From Pseudomonadota bacterium (GTDB lineage: Bacteria; Myxococcota_A; UBA796; GCA-2862545): 55,974 nt of DNA. Shown here piece after piece: positions 31,792-40,958 of this stretch. Position numbers and translations under genes: made by a program. The stretch is taken from positions 1 to 55,974 of the forward strand of contig JAGSGY010000030.1 in NCBI GenBank assembly GCA_023954855.1, read 5' to 3'. The stretch's first letter is position 1, and each line of letters opens with the position of its first letter. Under the pieces are notes generated by a model, which saw nothing but the letters and a program-made list of their open reading frames with translations, was not told the DNA's origin and did not search any database.

Positions 31792-33144
31792 CTAGAAGCG
31801 GATGCGCGTGTTCAGCTCGAAGCCGACCGTGGGTGCCGAGAAGTCGAGGTCGGTGTCGGCGTTCTTGTAGAACTTGCCGGGCATGAACAAGCCGGCGGTT
31901 CCGGCGAGCTCGAGGTGCTCGGTGGGCTCGAAGATGACGCGTGCATCGGCCTCGAGGCCGTAGCCGCTGCGATCGGCGTCGGAATCGAGCTTCGCCGTGC
32001 GCGCTGCGATGAGCATGACATCGGCGGAAAGGTCTTCGCGGAAGGTGTAGCCGACGCTCGGGCGCAGGTACATCACGTTGCTCATCGCGTTTCCGGTCAG
32101 GGCCTCGTCGTACGAGAGTCCGCCGTTCGCCTCGCTGGGAACGGTCGCCTGCAGGCGCGGCATGGGCTGTTCGAACATCATCAACGCCACGTCGAAGTCG
32201 CGGTCGAAGGTAAACGTGTGCACGGCCTGGTCCGACTCGTCGCCGTCGCCGGTGCCGAATCCGCCCTCGACGCCGACGCGGAGGGGCTTGAGGTCGAGGC
32301 CGAGATCGAGGACGCCACCCGCCGCTGAGAGCTTCACGTCGTTGAGACCGCCTCCGAAGTCGCCCGAGCCCAGCATGCCGATGGCTTCGAGGTCGATGCT
32401 CAGCGGGCCGAGAGAGGTCGCGAGCGCCAGGTCGGCCGAGAAGACCTGGAGGTTGCGGGACGGCGCCATGCGGTACTGAAGGTACACACCCGCATCCACG
32501 GTCTCGGTGAGGTAGCCGGCAATGCCCGAGATCACGTGGGTGTCGTCGGAGTGGTTGATGAAGTTCTCGGCGTGGGTGTCGTAGGCCAGTGACGCGTACA
32601 CGGCTTCGTCGAAGCGGTACTCGACCTGTGCGCGATCCGCGGTGTCGCCGAAGTCGGCATCGAGACCGAGGCCGTCGTTCTGCCAGATGCCCGCACCCCA
32701 GTGCAGCGGCATGCGGCCGACCTTGACGTGGGCGTTGCCGAAGTGGGCTTCACCCCAGGCCCGCCAGAGTGCGAAGTTCGCGGGCGTGGCGCCGCCGTCT
32801 TCGGTCGTGGGGCTGGCGACTCCATCGTCGAGATCATTGAAGACGACGTTGTTCGAGACGTCGATGCGGCCGAGCGGAGCGTTGCCCCATGCCATGCCGT
32901 CGAGGGCGCGAAAATCGATGAACACGGCGGTGTGTTCGTCGATCAGAATCCGCGGACGCAGCCACACGCGGTGCTGAATCCAGCCCTGGGTGCCTTCGCT
33001 GAGATCGGCGGTTCGGGTGAGCGACAGGGAGTCGAAGATCCGAGCGCGAGCGCGATAATAGCCTTCGAAGTCAACCTCTGCGGCAGACGCGGGCATGGAG
33101 GTCGCGAGCAGCGCGAGGGCGGCAAAAATGCGGACGTGGGGCAA
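31792..33144 (-). CDS. Outer-membrane beta-barrel protein
   Basis: A 450-residue protein with a signal peptide (ends PASAAEV) and alternating amphipathic strands, ending in Phe (NTRIRF) as outer-membrane barrels do. The early stretch YYRARARIFDSL...VWLRPRILIDEHTAVFIDF resembles alginate-export/porin-like families. The TTG start at 33144 is chosen because GGAGAG lies seven bases upstream and the signal peptide then begins at the right place. Substrate unknown. It lies between dapA and the hybrid kinase, all on the minus strand. Confidence 0.72.
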   Translation of the reverse strand: MPHVRIFAALALLATSMPASAAEVDFEGYYRARARIFDSLSLTRTADLSEGTQGWIQHRVWLRPRILIDEHTAVFIDFRALDGMAWGNAPLGRIDVSNNVVFNDLDDGVASPTTEDGGATPANFALWRAWGEAHFGNAHVKVGRMPLHWGAGIWQNDGLGLDADFGDTADRAQVEYRFDEAVYASLAYDTHAENFINHSDDTHVISGIAGYLTETVDAGVYLQYRMAPSRNLQVFSADLALATSLGPLSIDLEAIGMLGSGDFGGGLNDVKLSAAGGVLDLGLDLKPLRVGVEGGFGTGDGDESDQAVHTFTFDRDFDVALMMFEQPMPRLQATVPSEANGGLSYDEALTGNAMSNVMYLRPSVGYTFREDLSADVMLIAARTAKLDSDADRSGYGLEADARVIFEPTEHLELAGTAGLFMPGKFYKNADTDLDFSAPTVGFELNTRIRF

Positions 33145-33247
33145 GGGTCGTCTCTCCGAAGAGCCCGCAACTAGCACGACTAGAGCGGCGTGCAACGCGG
33201 GGGTGAGGTCGGTTCCAGCGGCTACGTGTGCCGAGGGCGCCGGTCCT

Positions 33248-35470
33248 TCACTTGTTCCGCTCGGATGTGACGTTCAGCACGGCGTCTCGCACGTGCGCGA
33301 GCAGGGTCTCGCGGTCGTAGCTTCCCTTCAGGAGAATGCGACCGACGTGGCCAGACAGGCGCGCGTGGTCGTTGGCGCTGAGGTCCATGGCGGTGAGCAC
33401 GACGACGGGAATGTTGCGCCACAGGGGGTTCTTTCGCAGCTCGACGATGAACTGAAAGCCATCCATCTCGGGCATCATCAGGTCGAGGAGAATCAGCTCT
33501 GGCAGGTTCTCGGCGACCCGCTCAAGCGCCTCACGACCGTTGGCGGCCGTGGCCACGGCCCAGTTCTCGCGAATGAGGGAGCGGGCGAGCACGTCGCGAA
33601 TGTCCGGCTCGTCTTCTACGACCAGCACGGGGCACGGTGGATGGGCACAACGGTAGCGGCCGAGCACGCGGGACAGGGCGTCACGTTGGATGGGTTTGGT
33701 CAGGTAGTCCGTGGCTCCGAGTGCGTAGCCGCGGGCCTCCTCGGAGACCATCGTGATCATCACCACCGGAATGTCCGCGAGCATCGGATCGGACTTGAGG
33801 CGTCCGAGCGTCATCCATCCGTCGATGTCGGGCATCATCACGTCGAGGGTGATCACGGTTGGACCGAGCTCTTTGGCCAGTCGCAGGCCCTCGGCGCCGC
33901 CCGGTGCGGTTGCGACTCTGAAGCCCTCCTTGCTGAGGTGGCGCTGTAGCAGATCGCGCACGTTCGGATCGTCGTCAATGACGAGCACGAGGCCTGCGCC
34001 TCCGGCACCCTCGATGACACCGGGAGGTACCGTAGTCTCGGTGTCGGTGCCCGTCTCGGTGCCCGTCGACAACGATGGGGCGGTCGTCGGCTTCGCGGTC
34101 TCGCTTGGTAGACGCATGATGAAGGTCGAACCGACACCCTTGGCGCTCTCGACTTCGATGTCGCCGCCCATCATGCGCGCGAAGCGCTGGCTGATGGCGA
34201 GTCCCAGGCCCGTGCCACCGTACTTTCGGGTCGTCGATGAGTCGGCCTGGGTGAAGTCCTGAAACAGGCGCTCCATTTGCTTCTTGGACATACCGATACC
34301 GGTGTCGGTGACGCGAAACACGACGAAGTTCGGCTCTTCGGGGTCCTCACTCGGCTCGCTGGTGACCTGCAGTCCGATCTCGCCGTTCTCGGTGAACTTG
34401 CAGGCGTTGGAGAGCAGGTTGAAAAGCGTCTGGCGCACCTTGGTGAGGTCGCTGCGCATGGTGCTGATCTCGCTGCTGATCTGCACCTTCAGGCGGCTGT
34501 TACTCTTGGTGGCGAGGGGCTGGATGGTCTGAATGACGTCGTCGACGAGGCGGGAGACTTGCACCGTCTCGATGTACAGCTCCATGCGGCCCGCCTCGAT
34601 CTTCGAGAGATCGAGGATGCCGTTGATCAGGGCGAGCAGGTGTTTTCCAGCGCCGTGGATGCGGCTGAGGTCGTCGACCATGTCCGGCCGCTCGATGTCC
34701 TCGGCCTCTTCGGAGAGCATCTCGCTGTAGCCGAGGATGGCGTTGAGTGGCGTGCGGAGCTCGTGGCTCATGTTGGCCAGGAACGAACTCTTCGCGCGGC
34801 TGGCGTCGAGGGCCTGATCGCGCGCCTCGGTCAGCTCGGCATAGATGCGCTCGAGCTCATCCTCGTGGGCCTGCCTCTCGGTGATGTCCCGCACCGTGTA
34901 GATGAACTTCTGCTGATCGCCCATCGCGACGCTCGAGAAGGTCAGCTCGATGGGGAAGATGCGCCCGTCCGAGTGCAGCCCTTCCACGACCATCTCGACG
35001 CCCATGATCTCGTCGCGGACGGTGCGCCGATAGGTACTGATGGTGGAGTCTTGCTCGCCGTGGCGAGGAACGATGGTCTTGATGTCGGACCCGATGAGCT
35101 CGCTGATCGCGTACCCGAAGATGTGTGCGCAGGCGGGGTTGGCCTCTTCGATCGTTCCCTTCACCGAGAGCACGATGATGCCGTCGACCACGTTGTCCAT
35201 GACCGCGCGGGTGCGTTGCTGGACGCGCTGCTGCGTGATGGCCATGTGTTTGTTTCGCTCGATCTGGACGTCGAGGGCGACCTCATGGCGTCCGACGAGG
35301 AAGCCTGCGAAGGCGAGCAGAAGGGGAGCGCTCAGCTGTGAGATGACCGCAGGGTGCGCGAGAGAGGCATGCGGAACCAACACGGCGGCTGCGCCCAGCG
35401 TGGCGCCAAGCCAGAGACATCCAGCGATGGCTCCCTGCAGGGCTCTTCGAATCGGCGGTTGCGCGAACAT
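33248..35470 (-). CDS. Hybrid histidine kinase with two receiver domains
   Basis: A 740-residue protein with two N-terminal membrane helices (about 12-62), a short linker and a PAS domain (about 85-200). HisKA has [11 protein letters not shown], and the ATPase domain is complete ([24 protein letters not shown]). After an acidic Thr-rich linker come two receiver domains, each with the acid triad and phospho-Asp ([20 protein letters not shown]). It probably autophosphorylates and relays phosphate onto its own or other receivers. No output domain or HPt is seen. It is divergent from the degenerate kinase starting at 35648. Confidence 0.92.
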   Translation of the reverse strand: MFAQPPIRRALQGAIAGCLWLGATLGAAAVLVPHASLAHPAVISQLSAPLLLAFAGFLVGRHEVALDVQIERNKHMAITQQRVQQRTRAVMDNVVDGIIVLSVKGTIEEANPACAHIFGYAISELIGSDIKTIVPRHGEQDSTISTYRRTVRDEIMGVEMVVEGLHSDGRIFPIELTFSSVAMGDQQKFIYTVRDITERQAHEDELERIYAELTEARDQALDASRAKSSFLANMSHELRTPLNAILGYSEMLSEEAEDIERPDMVDDLSRIHGAGKHLLALINGILDLSKIEAGRMELYIETVQVSRLVDDVIQTIQPLATKSNSRLKVQISSEISTMRSDLTKVRQTLFNLLSNACKFTENGEIGLQVTSEPSEDPEEPNFVVFRVTDTGIGMSKKQMERLFQDFTQADSSTTRKYGGTGLGLAISQRFARMMGGDIEVESAKGVGSTFIMRLPSETAKPTTAPSLSTGTETGTDTETTVPPGVIEGAGGAGLVLVIDDDPNVRDLLQRHLSKEGFRVATAPGGAEGLRLAKELGPTVITLDVMMPDIDGWMTLGRLKSDPMLADIPVVMITMVSEEARGYALGATDYLTKPIQRDALSRVLGRYRCAHPPCPVLVVEDEPDIRDVLARSLIRENWAVATAANGREALERVAENLPELILLDLMMPEMDGFQFIVELRKNPLWRNIPVVVLTAMDLSANDHARLSGHVGRILLKGSYDRETLLAHVRDAVLNVTSERNK

Positions 35471-35490
35471 TCAGCAGCCCTCACAGCACG

Positions 35491-35496
35491 ATTATA
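35491..35496 (-). promoter_or_regulatory. Candidate -10 element of the hybrid kinase gene
   Basis: On the minus strand this reads TATAAT, a perfect -10 hexamer ending 20 bases before the ATG at 35470. No convincing -35 is visible at 16-18 bases. The neighbouring divergent gene has its own candidate, TGCTAGACT, at 35542-35550. Confidence 0.35.
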
Positions 35497-35541
35497 GGCA
35501 TGGGGGCCCGTTGGGGGGAGTCCTCCGTTCGCGGTCCGCTC

Positions 35542-35550
35542 TGCTAGACT
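35542..35550 (+). promoter_or_regulatory. Candidate extended -10 element of the 35648 gene
   Basis: TGC followed by TAGACT has the extended -10 layout (TGn plus TAnnnT), about 100 bases before the TTG start. No clear -35 is visible. Confidence 0.25.
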
Positions 35551-35647
35551 ACCGGCGACCGTTCGCAGTCCGGAGGAAGCTTGCGCCAACGAACCCAGGT
35601 GAGTGCGCCGCACAAGGTCGCGCGTTTGCCGATGTTGGAGGCCGCGA

Positions 35648-36952
35648 TTGGCTGATGGCCGCGCTCGCCTGAAGGTGATTCTGCCCGTCGCAGTAGGCCT
35701 CTCGGCCCTGGCTGTGCTCGTGGTCCTGCTGGTTCCGCTCCAACTTGCAAAACGCGAAGTCGATGTCGTGCGCAAAGAGGCAGCGGTCGGCGCGATGACC
35801 CTCGCGGCGGCACTCTCGGAGTCGCTACAGTCTGACGACCCACGGGAGGCCGGCGCCATTCTCGAAGACGTGCGCGGTGTCGCGGGCAAGGAATACGCCT
35901 ACATCGCCGTGTTCGATAAGGACCAGAAGCTGATTGTCGGCGTGAATGCTGCCATCGCAGAGCCGCATGGACAGCCGACGGTCGGATTTTCCGATGGCCT
36001 GATTCACGTTGCCGCTGCCGTTCCCGACACCACGGCGATGCTCCAAGTGGCGGTTCCGGACCAAAGGCATCGGCACTATATCAGCAATCTGTCGGTGGCC
36101 GGCGGTGCTGCAGGTGCGCTGCTGCTCGGTGGACTGCTGGTCGCCATTGGCGGGGCCCGCGTGCCTCGCGCACTGCTACGTGACGCGGCGGCGCTCAACG
36201 CGCGGCCGCGCTCCCTTCCGTCTGCGGCACCTGTAGACGTGCCCGCCGGTGGGCAGAGCGACTCGTACCTAGCCTGGATGAGCCACGAGCTGCGCACCCC
36301 ACTCAACGCCATCATTGGCTACAGCGAGATGCTCGAAGAGGACGCGGTGTTCCTCGAGCAGAACGACTTCATCCCCGACCTAAAGAACATTCGAAAGGCC
36401 GGTCAGCACATGCTGTCGCTCGTCGATGATGTGGTCGACTTGTCGCGCCTGCACTCGGGCGACATCGAGCTCGACGTGGTCGAGGTCAACGTGGCCGACT
36501 TCACGGAAGAGGTCACGCGGGATGTTCGTTCCCTGGTGGACCGCACTCTCGGCACCCTCGACGTGCAGGTGGCCCCGACCAGCGGAATCGTGGAGGTCGA
36601 CCGCGCCAAGCTCGTGCGCGCGGTGGGCAACCTGCTCCGCCAGGTGATCGGCTTGACCGGTCAGGGAGAGATGGTGCTCGCGGTGGAGCGGGTCGGCGTC
36701 GACGGCGTGGACACGCTTCAGTTCACCCTGACGCACCCTGAGCTGAACCTCGACGAACAGACGATCCGCGCCCTGCTCTCGGACTACACACGTCCAGACC
36801 AGCGGGCCCTTCCGCAGTATGCCCGGACCGGTCTCGGACTCGTCGTGACGCGCGAGTTCGCCGAGTTGATGGGCGGTGACCTGCTCGTTCAGGCCGCGTC
36901 GCCGGGCTCGAGCTTCCTGCTTCGCGTTCCGGCGCGGGTGAAGCCGCGCTGA
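35648..36952 (+). CDS. Histidine kinase with degenerate ATP-binding domain
   Basis: A 434-residue membrane protein: TM1 about 9-31, an extracytoplasmic sensor about 32-150, TM2 about 151-170, then HisKA with [18 protein letters not shown] (His 213). The ATPase domain aligns to that of the neighbouring hybrid kinase, but the N box reads NLLRQVIGLT where [10 protein letters not shown] is expected, and the DTGIGM G1 box reads LTHPELNL. Only RTGLGL remains. ATP binding and autophosphorylation are therefore doubtful, while the phosphorylatable His is kept. The TTG start has GGAGG six bases upstream. Possibly a phosphotransfer or heterodimer partner. Confidence 0.8.
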   Translation: MADGRARLKVILPVAVGLSALAVLVVLLVPLQLAKREVDVVRKEAAVGAMTLAAALSESLQSDDPREAGAILEDVRGVAGKEYAYIAVFDKDQKLIVGVNAAIAEPHGQPTVGFSDGLIHVAAAVPDTTAMLQVAVPDQRHRHYISNLSVAGGAAGALLLGGLLVAIGGARVPRALLRDAAALNARPRSLPSAAPVDVPAGGQSDSYLAWMSHELRTPLNAIIGYSEMLEEDAVFLEQNDFIPDLKNIRKAGQHMLSLVDDVVDLSRLHSGDIELDVVEVNVADFTEEVTRDVRSLVDRTLGTLDVQVAPTSGIVEVDRAKLVRAVGNLLRQVIGLTGQGEMVLAVERVGVDGVDTLQFTLTHPELNLDEQTIRALLSDYTRPDQRALPQYARTGLGLVVTREFAELMGGDLLVQAASPGSSFLLRVPARVKPR

Positions 36953-36965
36953 AGTTGCCTTCGGT

Positions 36966-37328
36966 CTAGCCGAGCAGCGCTTGAATCTTGGCGATCAGGC
37001 GCTTGAGGTCGACCGGCTTGGTGTCGTAGTCATCGCAGCCGGCTTCCATCGCCTTCTCGCGGTCGCCGCGCATGGCGTGTGCCGTAAGGGCAATGACAGG
37101 GATCGCGGCCGTTTCTGGGCTCGCCTTGAGCTCGGCCGTGGCGCTCCAGCCGTCTTTCACCGGCAGACTCATGTCCATCAGGATGAGCTCAGGGGACTCG
37201 GAGCGGGCCAAGTCGACGCCCTCCTGACCATCCACAGCGATGACGACCTCGAAGCCTTTGCGCGCGAGCCTGCGGGAGAGCATGTCGCGGTTGAGTTCGT
37301 TGTCTTCGACGAGCAGCAGCTTGGCCAT
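36966..37328 (-). CDS. Single-domain response regulator
   Basis: A 120-residue CheY/DivK-like receiver with no output domain. It has the acidic pair (VEDN), phospho-Asp 52 (LILMDMSLP), the switch Thr (ALTAHAM) and the conserved Lys in DTKP. It lies convergent to the degenerate kinase, 13 bases between stops, close to the hybrid kinase, and could shuttle phosphoryl groups among them. It probably acts by protein-protein contact. Confidence 0.88.
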   Translation of the reverse strand: MAKLLLVEDNELNRDMLSRRLARKGFEVVIAVDGQEGVDLARSESPELILMDMSLPVKDGWSATAELKASPETAAIPVIALTAHAMRGDREKAMEAGCDDYDTKPVDLKRLIAKIQALLG

Positions 37329-37401
37329 TTAGGTCCTCACCCGGTGCGCAGCGCTTCCGGACCGCCAGAGTACCGGGTTCTGGCTGTGCTCGCCAGAACG
37401 C

Positions 37402-38865
37402 TCAGAGTTCCAGAGGGCGGATTCGGCTGCCGATGCTGATCGACAGAGTATGCGCTGGACGTGCGACGAAGTCGGGGAGATCTTCGCCTTGGGAGAGCGC
37501 TAGGCCGAAGCCCTGTACATACGCGCCTCGGAGCTCCACCCCGGGCGAGATGGGCAGCTGGCCACGCACGCCGACCGCAGCGTGCCACGGCAGCAGGGCG
37601 CCGAGCGTGAGCTGAACCTGGGGAATGCCACCGACGGCGTAGAGGTGTGGCCGGACGCGCCAAGAGCCGACGCCGACGGGCAGTGTGTGCCACGTTCCGG
37701 TGGGGATCGTGACGTCGAGTCCGGCGCCAAACACGGCCGGACCGAACGAGGCGAGGCCGTCAAAGCCGAGCACGGGGCTGACCGCGTTGACGGACCCTGA
37801 GGTGCGCGGCGCGTCGGGGTTCTCGAGGACGTACTGCGCGTCGTACAGCCACCCGATGCCGGCGTGCGCGCCGAAGCTGAGTCCATCGCCGACCTGAAGG
37901 GTGGGGCCGGTGCGGCGCGTCGTGGGGGCGGGTGCGGTGTCTCCGGCTCGAATCGCGAGGTTCTCGTCGATGCGGTACAGCACGCTCCCGTCGCCGGTGC
38001 GCACGGCGACGTGGGGTGTGGGCGGCAGTCGGGCGAAGGCGGCGGCGATGCGGTCTTCGAGCGTGAGGGTGGCCGGCTTCTCGCGCAGCATGACGGCGAG
38101 AAGGACGAGGTCGCGCTCGGAGGGGGGAAGCTCCATGCGGAACTCGCCGCTGGGCGCCATACGCACGTCGCTGTGGGCGCGCACACCGTCGGCATCCTTG
38201 ATCGCCAGGTAGTGCTTGCCGGGAGTGACGCGAACCCGCAGGCCGGCGGCTGCCACCCGCCCATCGATGAGCAGCGCGGCTTGGTTGGGCAGCTCGGCGA
38301 GTACGACGGTGGCTTGCGGTGCGACCTTCAGCCGGGCTCGGGCCTCGTCAAAGGCGCGCAGCTCGGGCTCTTCAGAAATGTCGTCGGTCTGGGGCTTGCG
38401 CTCTGGATCGAGGGCGACGGCATCGACCCACGGACGCACCTCGACCAGGCCACCGACCACGATGCGGTAGGGCGCGGCGGCTGCTTCGGTGCCGATCTGA
38501 TCCTGGAAGTACCGTCGGACGGCAAAGCCCTGAAAGGCGAGCGCGCGGTAGAGCAGGTCGCGATCGCTCGCGTCGCGAAGGAACTCGACGTCCTCGATGG
38601 CGGCTTGAAGCCGGGACATGATCTCGAGCTCACCGTCGAACTCGTGCACGAGCGGTCGTACTGCAGCGAGCTCTTCGCGCAGCGTGTCGATGGCGGCGAT
38701 GTCCTCTGGGTTGAGCCCGGTCGCCGGCGCCACCACGCGACGTGGCACGCGGGTCAGGTCGGGAGCGAGCGCCGGATCGGGCGGATCACTCAGCCACACG
38801 ACGGAGCCCCCGGCCCACGCCGACGGCGCGAACAGCGCGAGGAGCAAGAGGGCGATCAGCGGCAT
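37402..38865 (-). CDS. Exported PEGA-like, barrel-like protein
   Basis: A 487-residue protein with a signal peptide (ends SAWAGG). The middle part (about 180-240: ALLIDGRVAAAGLRVRVTPGKHYLAI) is PEGA-like. The C-terminal 170 residues have Gly-rich alternating strands (FGAHAGIGWLYDAQYV; LTISIGSRI-type ending) suggestive of an outer-membrane barrel. Its ATG lies inside the end of the upstream Ser/Thr kinase gene (10-base overlap), so the two are coupled. I infer an envelope partner for that kinase. No enzymatic motif. Confidence 0.6.
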   Translation of the reverse strand: MPLIALLLLALFAPSAWAGGSVVWLSDPPDPALAPDLTRVPRRVVAPATGLNPEDIAAIDTLREELAAVRPLVHEFDGELEIMSRLQAAIEDVEFLRDASDRDLLYRALAFQGFAVRRYFQDQIGTEAAAAPYRIVVGGLVEVRPWVDAVALDPERKPQTDDISEEPELRAFDEARARLKVAPQATVVLAELPNQAALLIDGRVAAAGLRVRVTPGKHYLAIKDADGVRAHSDVRMAPSGEFRMELPPSERDLVLLAVMLREKPATLTLEDRIAAAFARLPPTPHVAVRTGDGSVLYRIDENLAIRAGDTAPAPTTRRTGPTLQVGDGLSFGAHAGIGWLYDAQYVLENPDAPRTSGSVNAVSPVLGFDGLASFGPAVFGAGLDVTIPTGTWHTLPVGVGSWRVRPHLYAVGGIPQVQLTLGALLPWHAAVGVRGQLPISPGVELRGAYVQGFGLALSQGEDLPDFVARPAHTLSISIGSRIRPLEL

Positions 38866-40457
38866 GAGAGGCGCCCTTCCGTCACCTGGCAGAGCAGGCC
38901 GCGTGCCTCGTTGACCTTGACGGTCGTCGAGTAGGTCTTTCCGTCGATGGAGACCGAGACCGTGCACGGCCCAGGGTAGAGCGAGCGAACGAGCGCGGAG
39001 GAGGTGCCCTCGGCCTCGGCTTGCACGCAGCGGGCCTCGACACTGTCGGCGCCGGGAGCAGAGAACTTGGCGGCTCGCAACGGAGCGCCCTCGGGCTGCG
39101 GGGCGGGTCTCGGGGCGACGGGCACGGGCCTTGGCGCAGTTGGCACGGGACGTGGCGCGACGGCGTGCGGCTCGGCGGGCTGCGGAACGGCGGCCGGAGC
39201 GGGTTCGAGCGGAGTCGGGACCACGGGCCCCGGTGCCACAGGGGCCACGACGGCCACGGCCTGGGGAACGAGGTGGAGGTAGGCGGTTCCGACCTCGGCG
39301 TCCGCACCCCGCGCTGTCGGTCGGTCGATGTCCTGCCCGGCCGGGTTCATGAACAGCTGCGCGATGAGCGCGACGACGTAGATGACGGCGGCGGCTTGCA
39401 CGGGCCAGGCGTAGTTGGGTCGTTCCTCGCGGTTCACGCCCTCGGTGAACACGCCTGGGAGCTCTGTCGACAGCTCGGCGGACATGGCGCCCGGGTCGTC
39501 GTCGTCGCCGCCCACCAAGCGGTCCATGTCGCGGGCACCGTCGGCCACGAAGTCGCCGACCTTCGGGAAGAAGCGCCGGGCGAATGTGGCCATGTCTTCG
39601 CCGGGAATCTCGCGGGCCATCTTGCGCGACAGCTCGGCCACCGCAGAGGCCGAGGGGCGCTTGGCCTCGGCGAAGTTGAGCATGGCCTCGAGCAGTCCGA
39701 CGATCGGGGGCGAATAGGGTCCGCAACGGCGCTCGACGCGCTTGAGGGCCTTCTTGACCTTCTCGTTGTGCTGGGTCCACTCGGTCTCGGCGTTGCCGAG
39801 CGGTCGTCCGACGAGGAACTCGTAGAGCACTGCACCGAGCGAGTAGATGTCGCCAGCCGCACCATCGGGCTCTTCGCGACGGCGCTCGGGGGCCATGTAG
39901 CGAATCGAGCCGTAGCGTACCGATTGGGTGAGTGCTTCACGGCCCTCGAAGTCGGCGCGGGCGATGCCGAAGTCGAGCACCTTGACGTCGCCATCGGGGG
40001 TCAGGCGAATGTTCGAGGGCTTGATGTCCCGGTGGACCACACGCATGGCATCGCCGTCGGGCGCCGCGGTCCAAGCCGCGTCGAGTGCGCCCGCGACGGC
40101 CGCACAAATCTCGAGGCAAGCGGGGATAGGAAACGCCTCGCGGCCCTTTCGACAGGCCTTGATGACGAGGTTTCCGTCCCAGCCATTGATGTATTCCATG
40201 ACCACGGCCCAGCGCCCGCTGACGCGAACCAGGCCGTCGACCTGCACGATGTGGCGGTGGCGCAGCTGCCCGAGCAGGCGCGCCTCGTCCCGAAAGCGCT
40301 GTCCGGCGTCCTCGTGGCGCTCCCACATGGGGTGCAGGACCTTGAGGGCCACCTGCTTTCGGAAGCCACCGACGCTCTGCATCTCGGCTTGGTAGACCGT
40401 GCCGAAGGTGCCCGTTCCGAGCTCCTTCAACAGCCGGTATTGGCGTCCGCCGCTCAC
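38856..40457 (-). CDS. Ser/Thr protein kinase with Pro-rich exterior tail
   Basis: A 533-residue Hanks-type kinase. The domain spans about 7-285: Gly loop GTGTFGTVYQAE, VALK lysine, catalytic loop VHRDIKPSNIRL, DFGIARA and the YMAPERR segment. A transmembrane helix is about 350-370. Beyond it lies a long Pro/Ala-rich stretch (about 400-455) and a small C-terminal domain with two Cys (GPCTVSVSIDGKTYST), PEGA-like in pattern. GTG start overlaps the stop of the upstream lipoprotein (GTGA), and the gene overlaps the barrel-like protein downstream: a three-gene unit of lipoprotein, kinase and envelope protein. Confidence 0.9.
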   Translation of the reverse strand: MSGGRQYRLLKELGTGTFGTVYQAEMQSVGGFRKQVALKVLHPMWERHEDAGQRFRDEARLLGQLRHRHIVQVDGLVRVSGRWAVVMEYINGWDGNLVIKACRKGREAFPIPACLEICAAVAGALDAAWTAAPDGDAMRVVHRDIKPSNIRLTPDGDVKVLDFGIARADFEGREALTQSVRYGSIRYMAPERRREEPDGAAGDIYSLGAVLYEFLVGRPLGNAETEWTQHNEKVKKALKRVERRCGPYSPPIVGLLEAMLNFAEAKRPSASAVAELSRKMAREIPGEDMATFARRFFPKVGDFVADGARDMDRLVGGDDDDPGAMSAELSTELPGVFTEGVNREERPNYAWPVQAAAVIYVVALIAQLFMNPAGQDIDRPTARGADAEVGTAYLHLVPQAVAVVAPVAPGPVVPTPLEPAPAAVPQPAEPHAVAPRPVPTAPRPVPVAPRPAPQPEGAPLRAAKFSAPGADSVEARCVQAEAEGTSSALVRSLYPGPCTVSVSIDGKTYSTTVKVNEARGLLCQVTEGRLSCR

Positions 40458-40900
40458 CCGCCTGCGCCGCCGACGCAGTCTTCAGAGTCTTCGACGCGAA
40501 TGCTCGCTTCGAAGCGCACCGGCGGGTCGAGGGGCTGGTGGTCATTGCCGACCAGCTCGGCCCAGAGCGTGTGATTGCCCGGCGCCAAGGCAGCGCCTCC
40601 GGTCAGCTCAATGTAGGACCCGCTCGTCTCGCCGAGAACGGCCTCCTCGCATCCGACGGCGCGAATCAGGTGCCAGTGTCCCTCACCGGGAACGGGGTTG
40701 CCACCGATGTCGTCGGAGAGCGTGAACTCATCGACCGCGGCGTAGGCCGTGATGTCCGGGCAGTACGCCACGTCCGGGTTCGTCTCGGGGAAAAGCAGGC
40801 GGACCTCTGCGGGAGGCCCCGTCTGATTGCCCGAGTCGAGGGGTGGCGGGGGACACGCGGTCAGGACCGCGGCTAGGAACGGGAGCGCGCGCTTGCTCAT
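40454..40900 (-). CDS. Small predicted lipoprotein
   Basis: A 148-residue protein with a short signal and lipobox-like VLTAC (Cys about 16), followed by Pro-rich PPPPLDSG. The mature domain is beta-rich with three Cys and a late stretch GNHTLWAELVG, similar to the GDYILQAEL stretch in the lipoprotein at 26291-26914, so the two may be distant relatives. ATG 40900 is chosen; ATG 40909 is three codons earlier. First gene of the kinase operon, divergent from the ceramidase-like gene. Function unknown. Confidence 0.6.
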   Translation of the reverse strand: MSKRALPFLAAVLTACPPPPLDSGNQTGPPAEVRLLFPETNPDVAYCPDITAYAAVDEFTLSDDIGGNPVPGEGHWHLIRAVGCEEAVLGETSGSYIELTGGAALAPGNHTLWAELVGNDHQPLDPPVRFEASIRVEDSEDCVGGAGG

Positions 40901-40958
40901 TGCCGGCATGATACCACTGGCGGCTTTGCTGTATCCTGCACCGTCTGGAGGACGTTCG

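Noticed and set aside
39021-40574. 517-codon plus-strand frame opposite the second Ser/Thr kinase
   Set aside because: Antisense shadow; the minus-strand kinase motifs are unambiguous.
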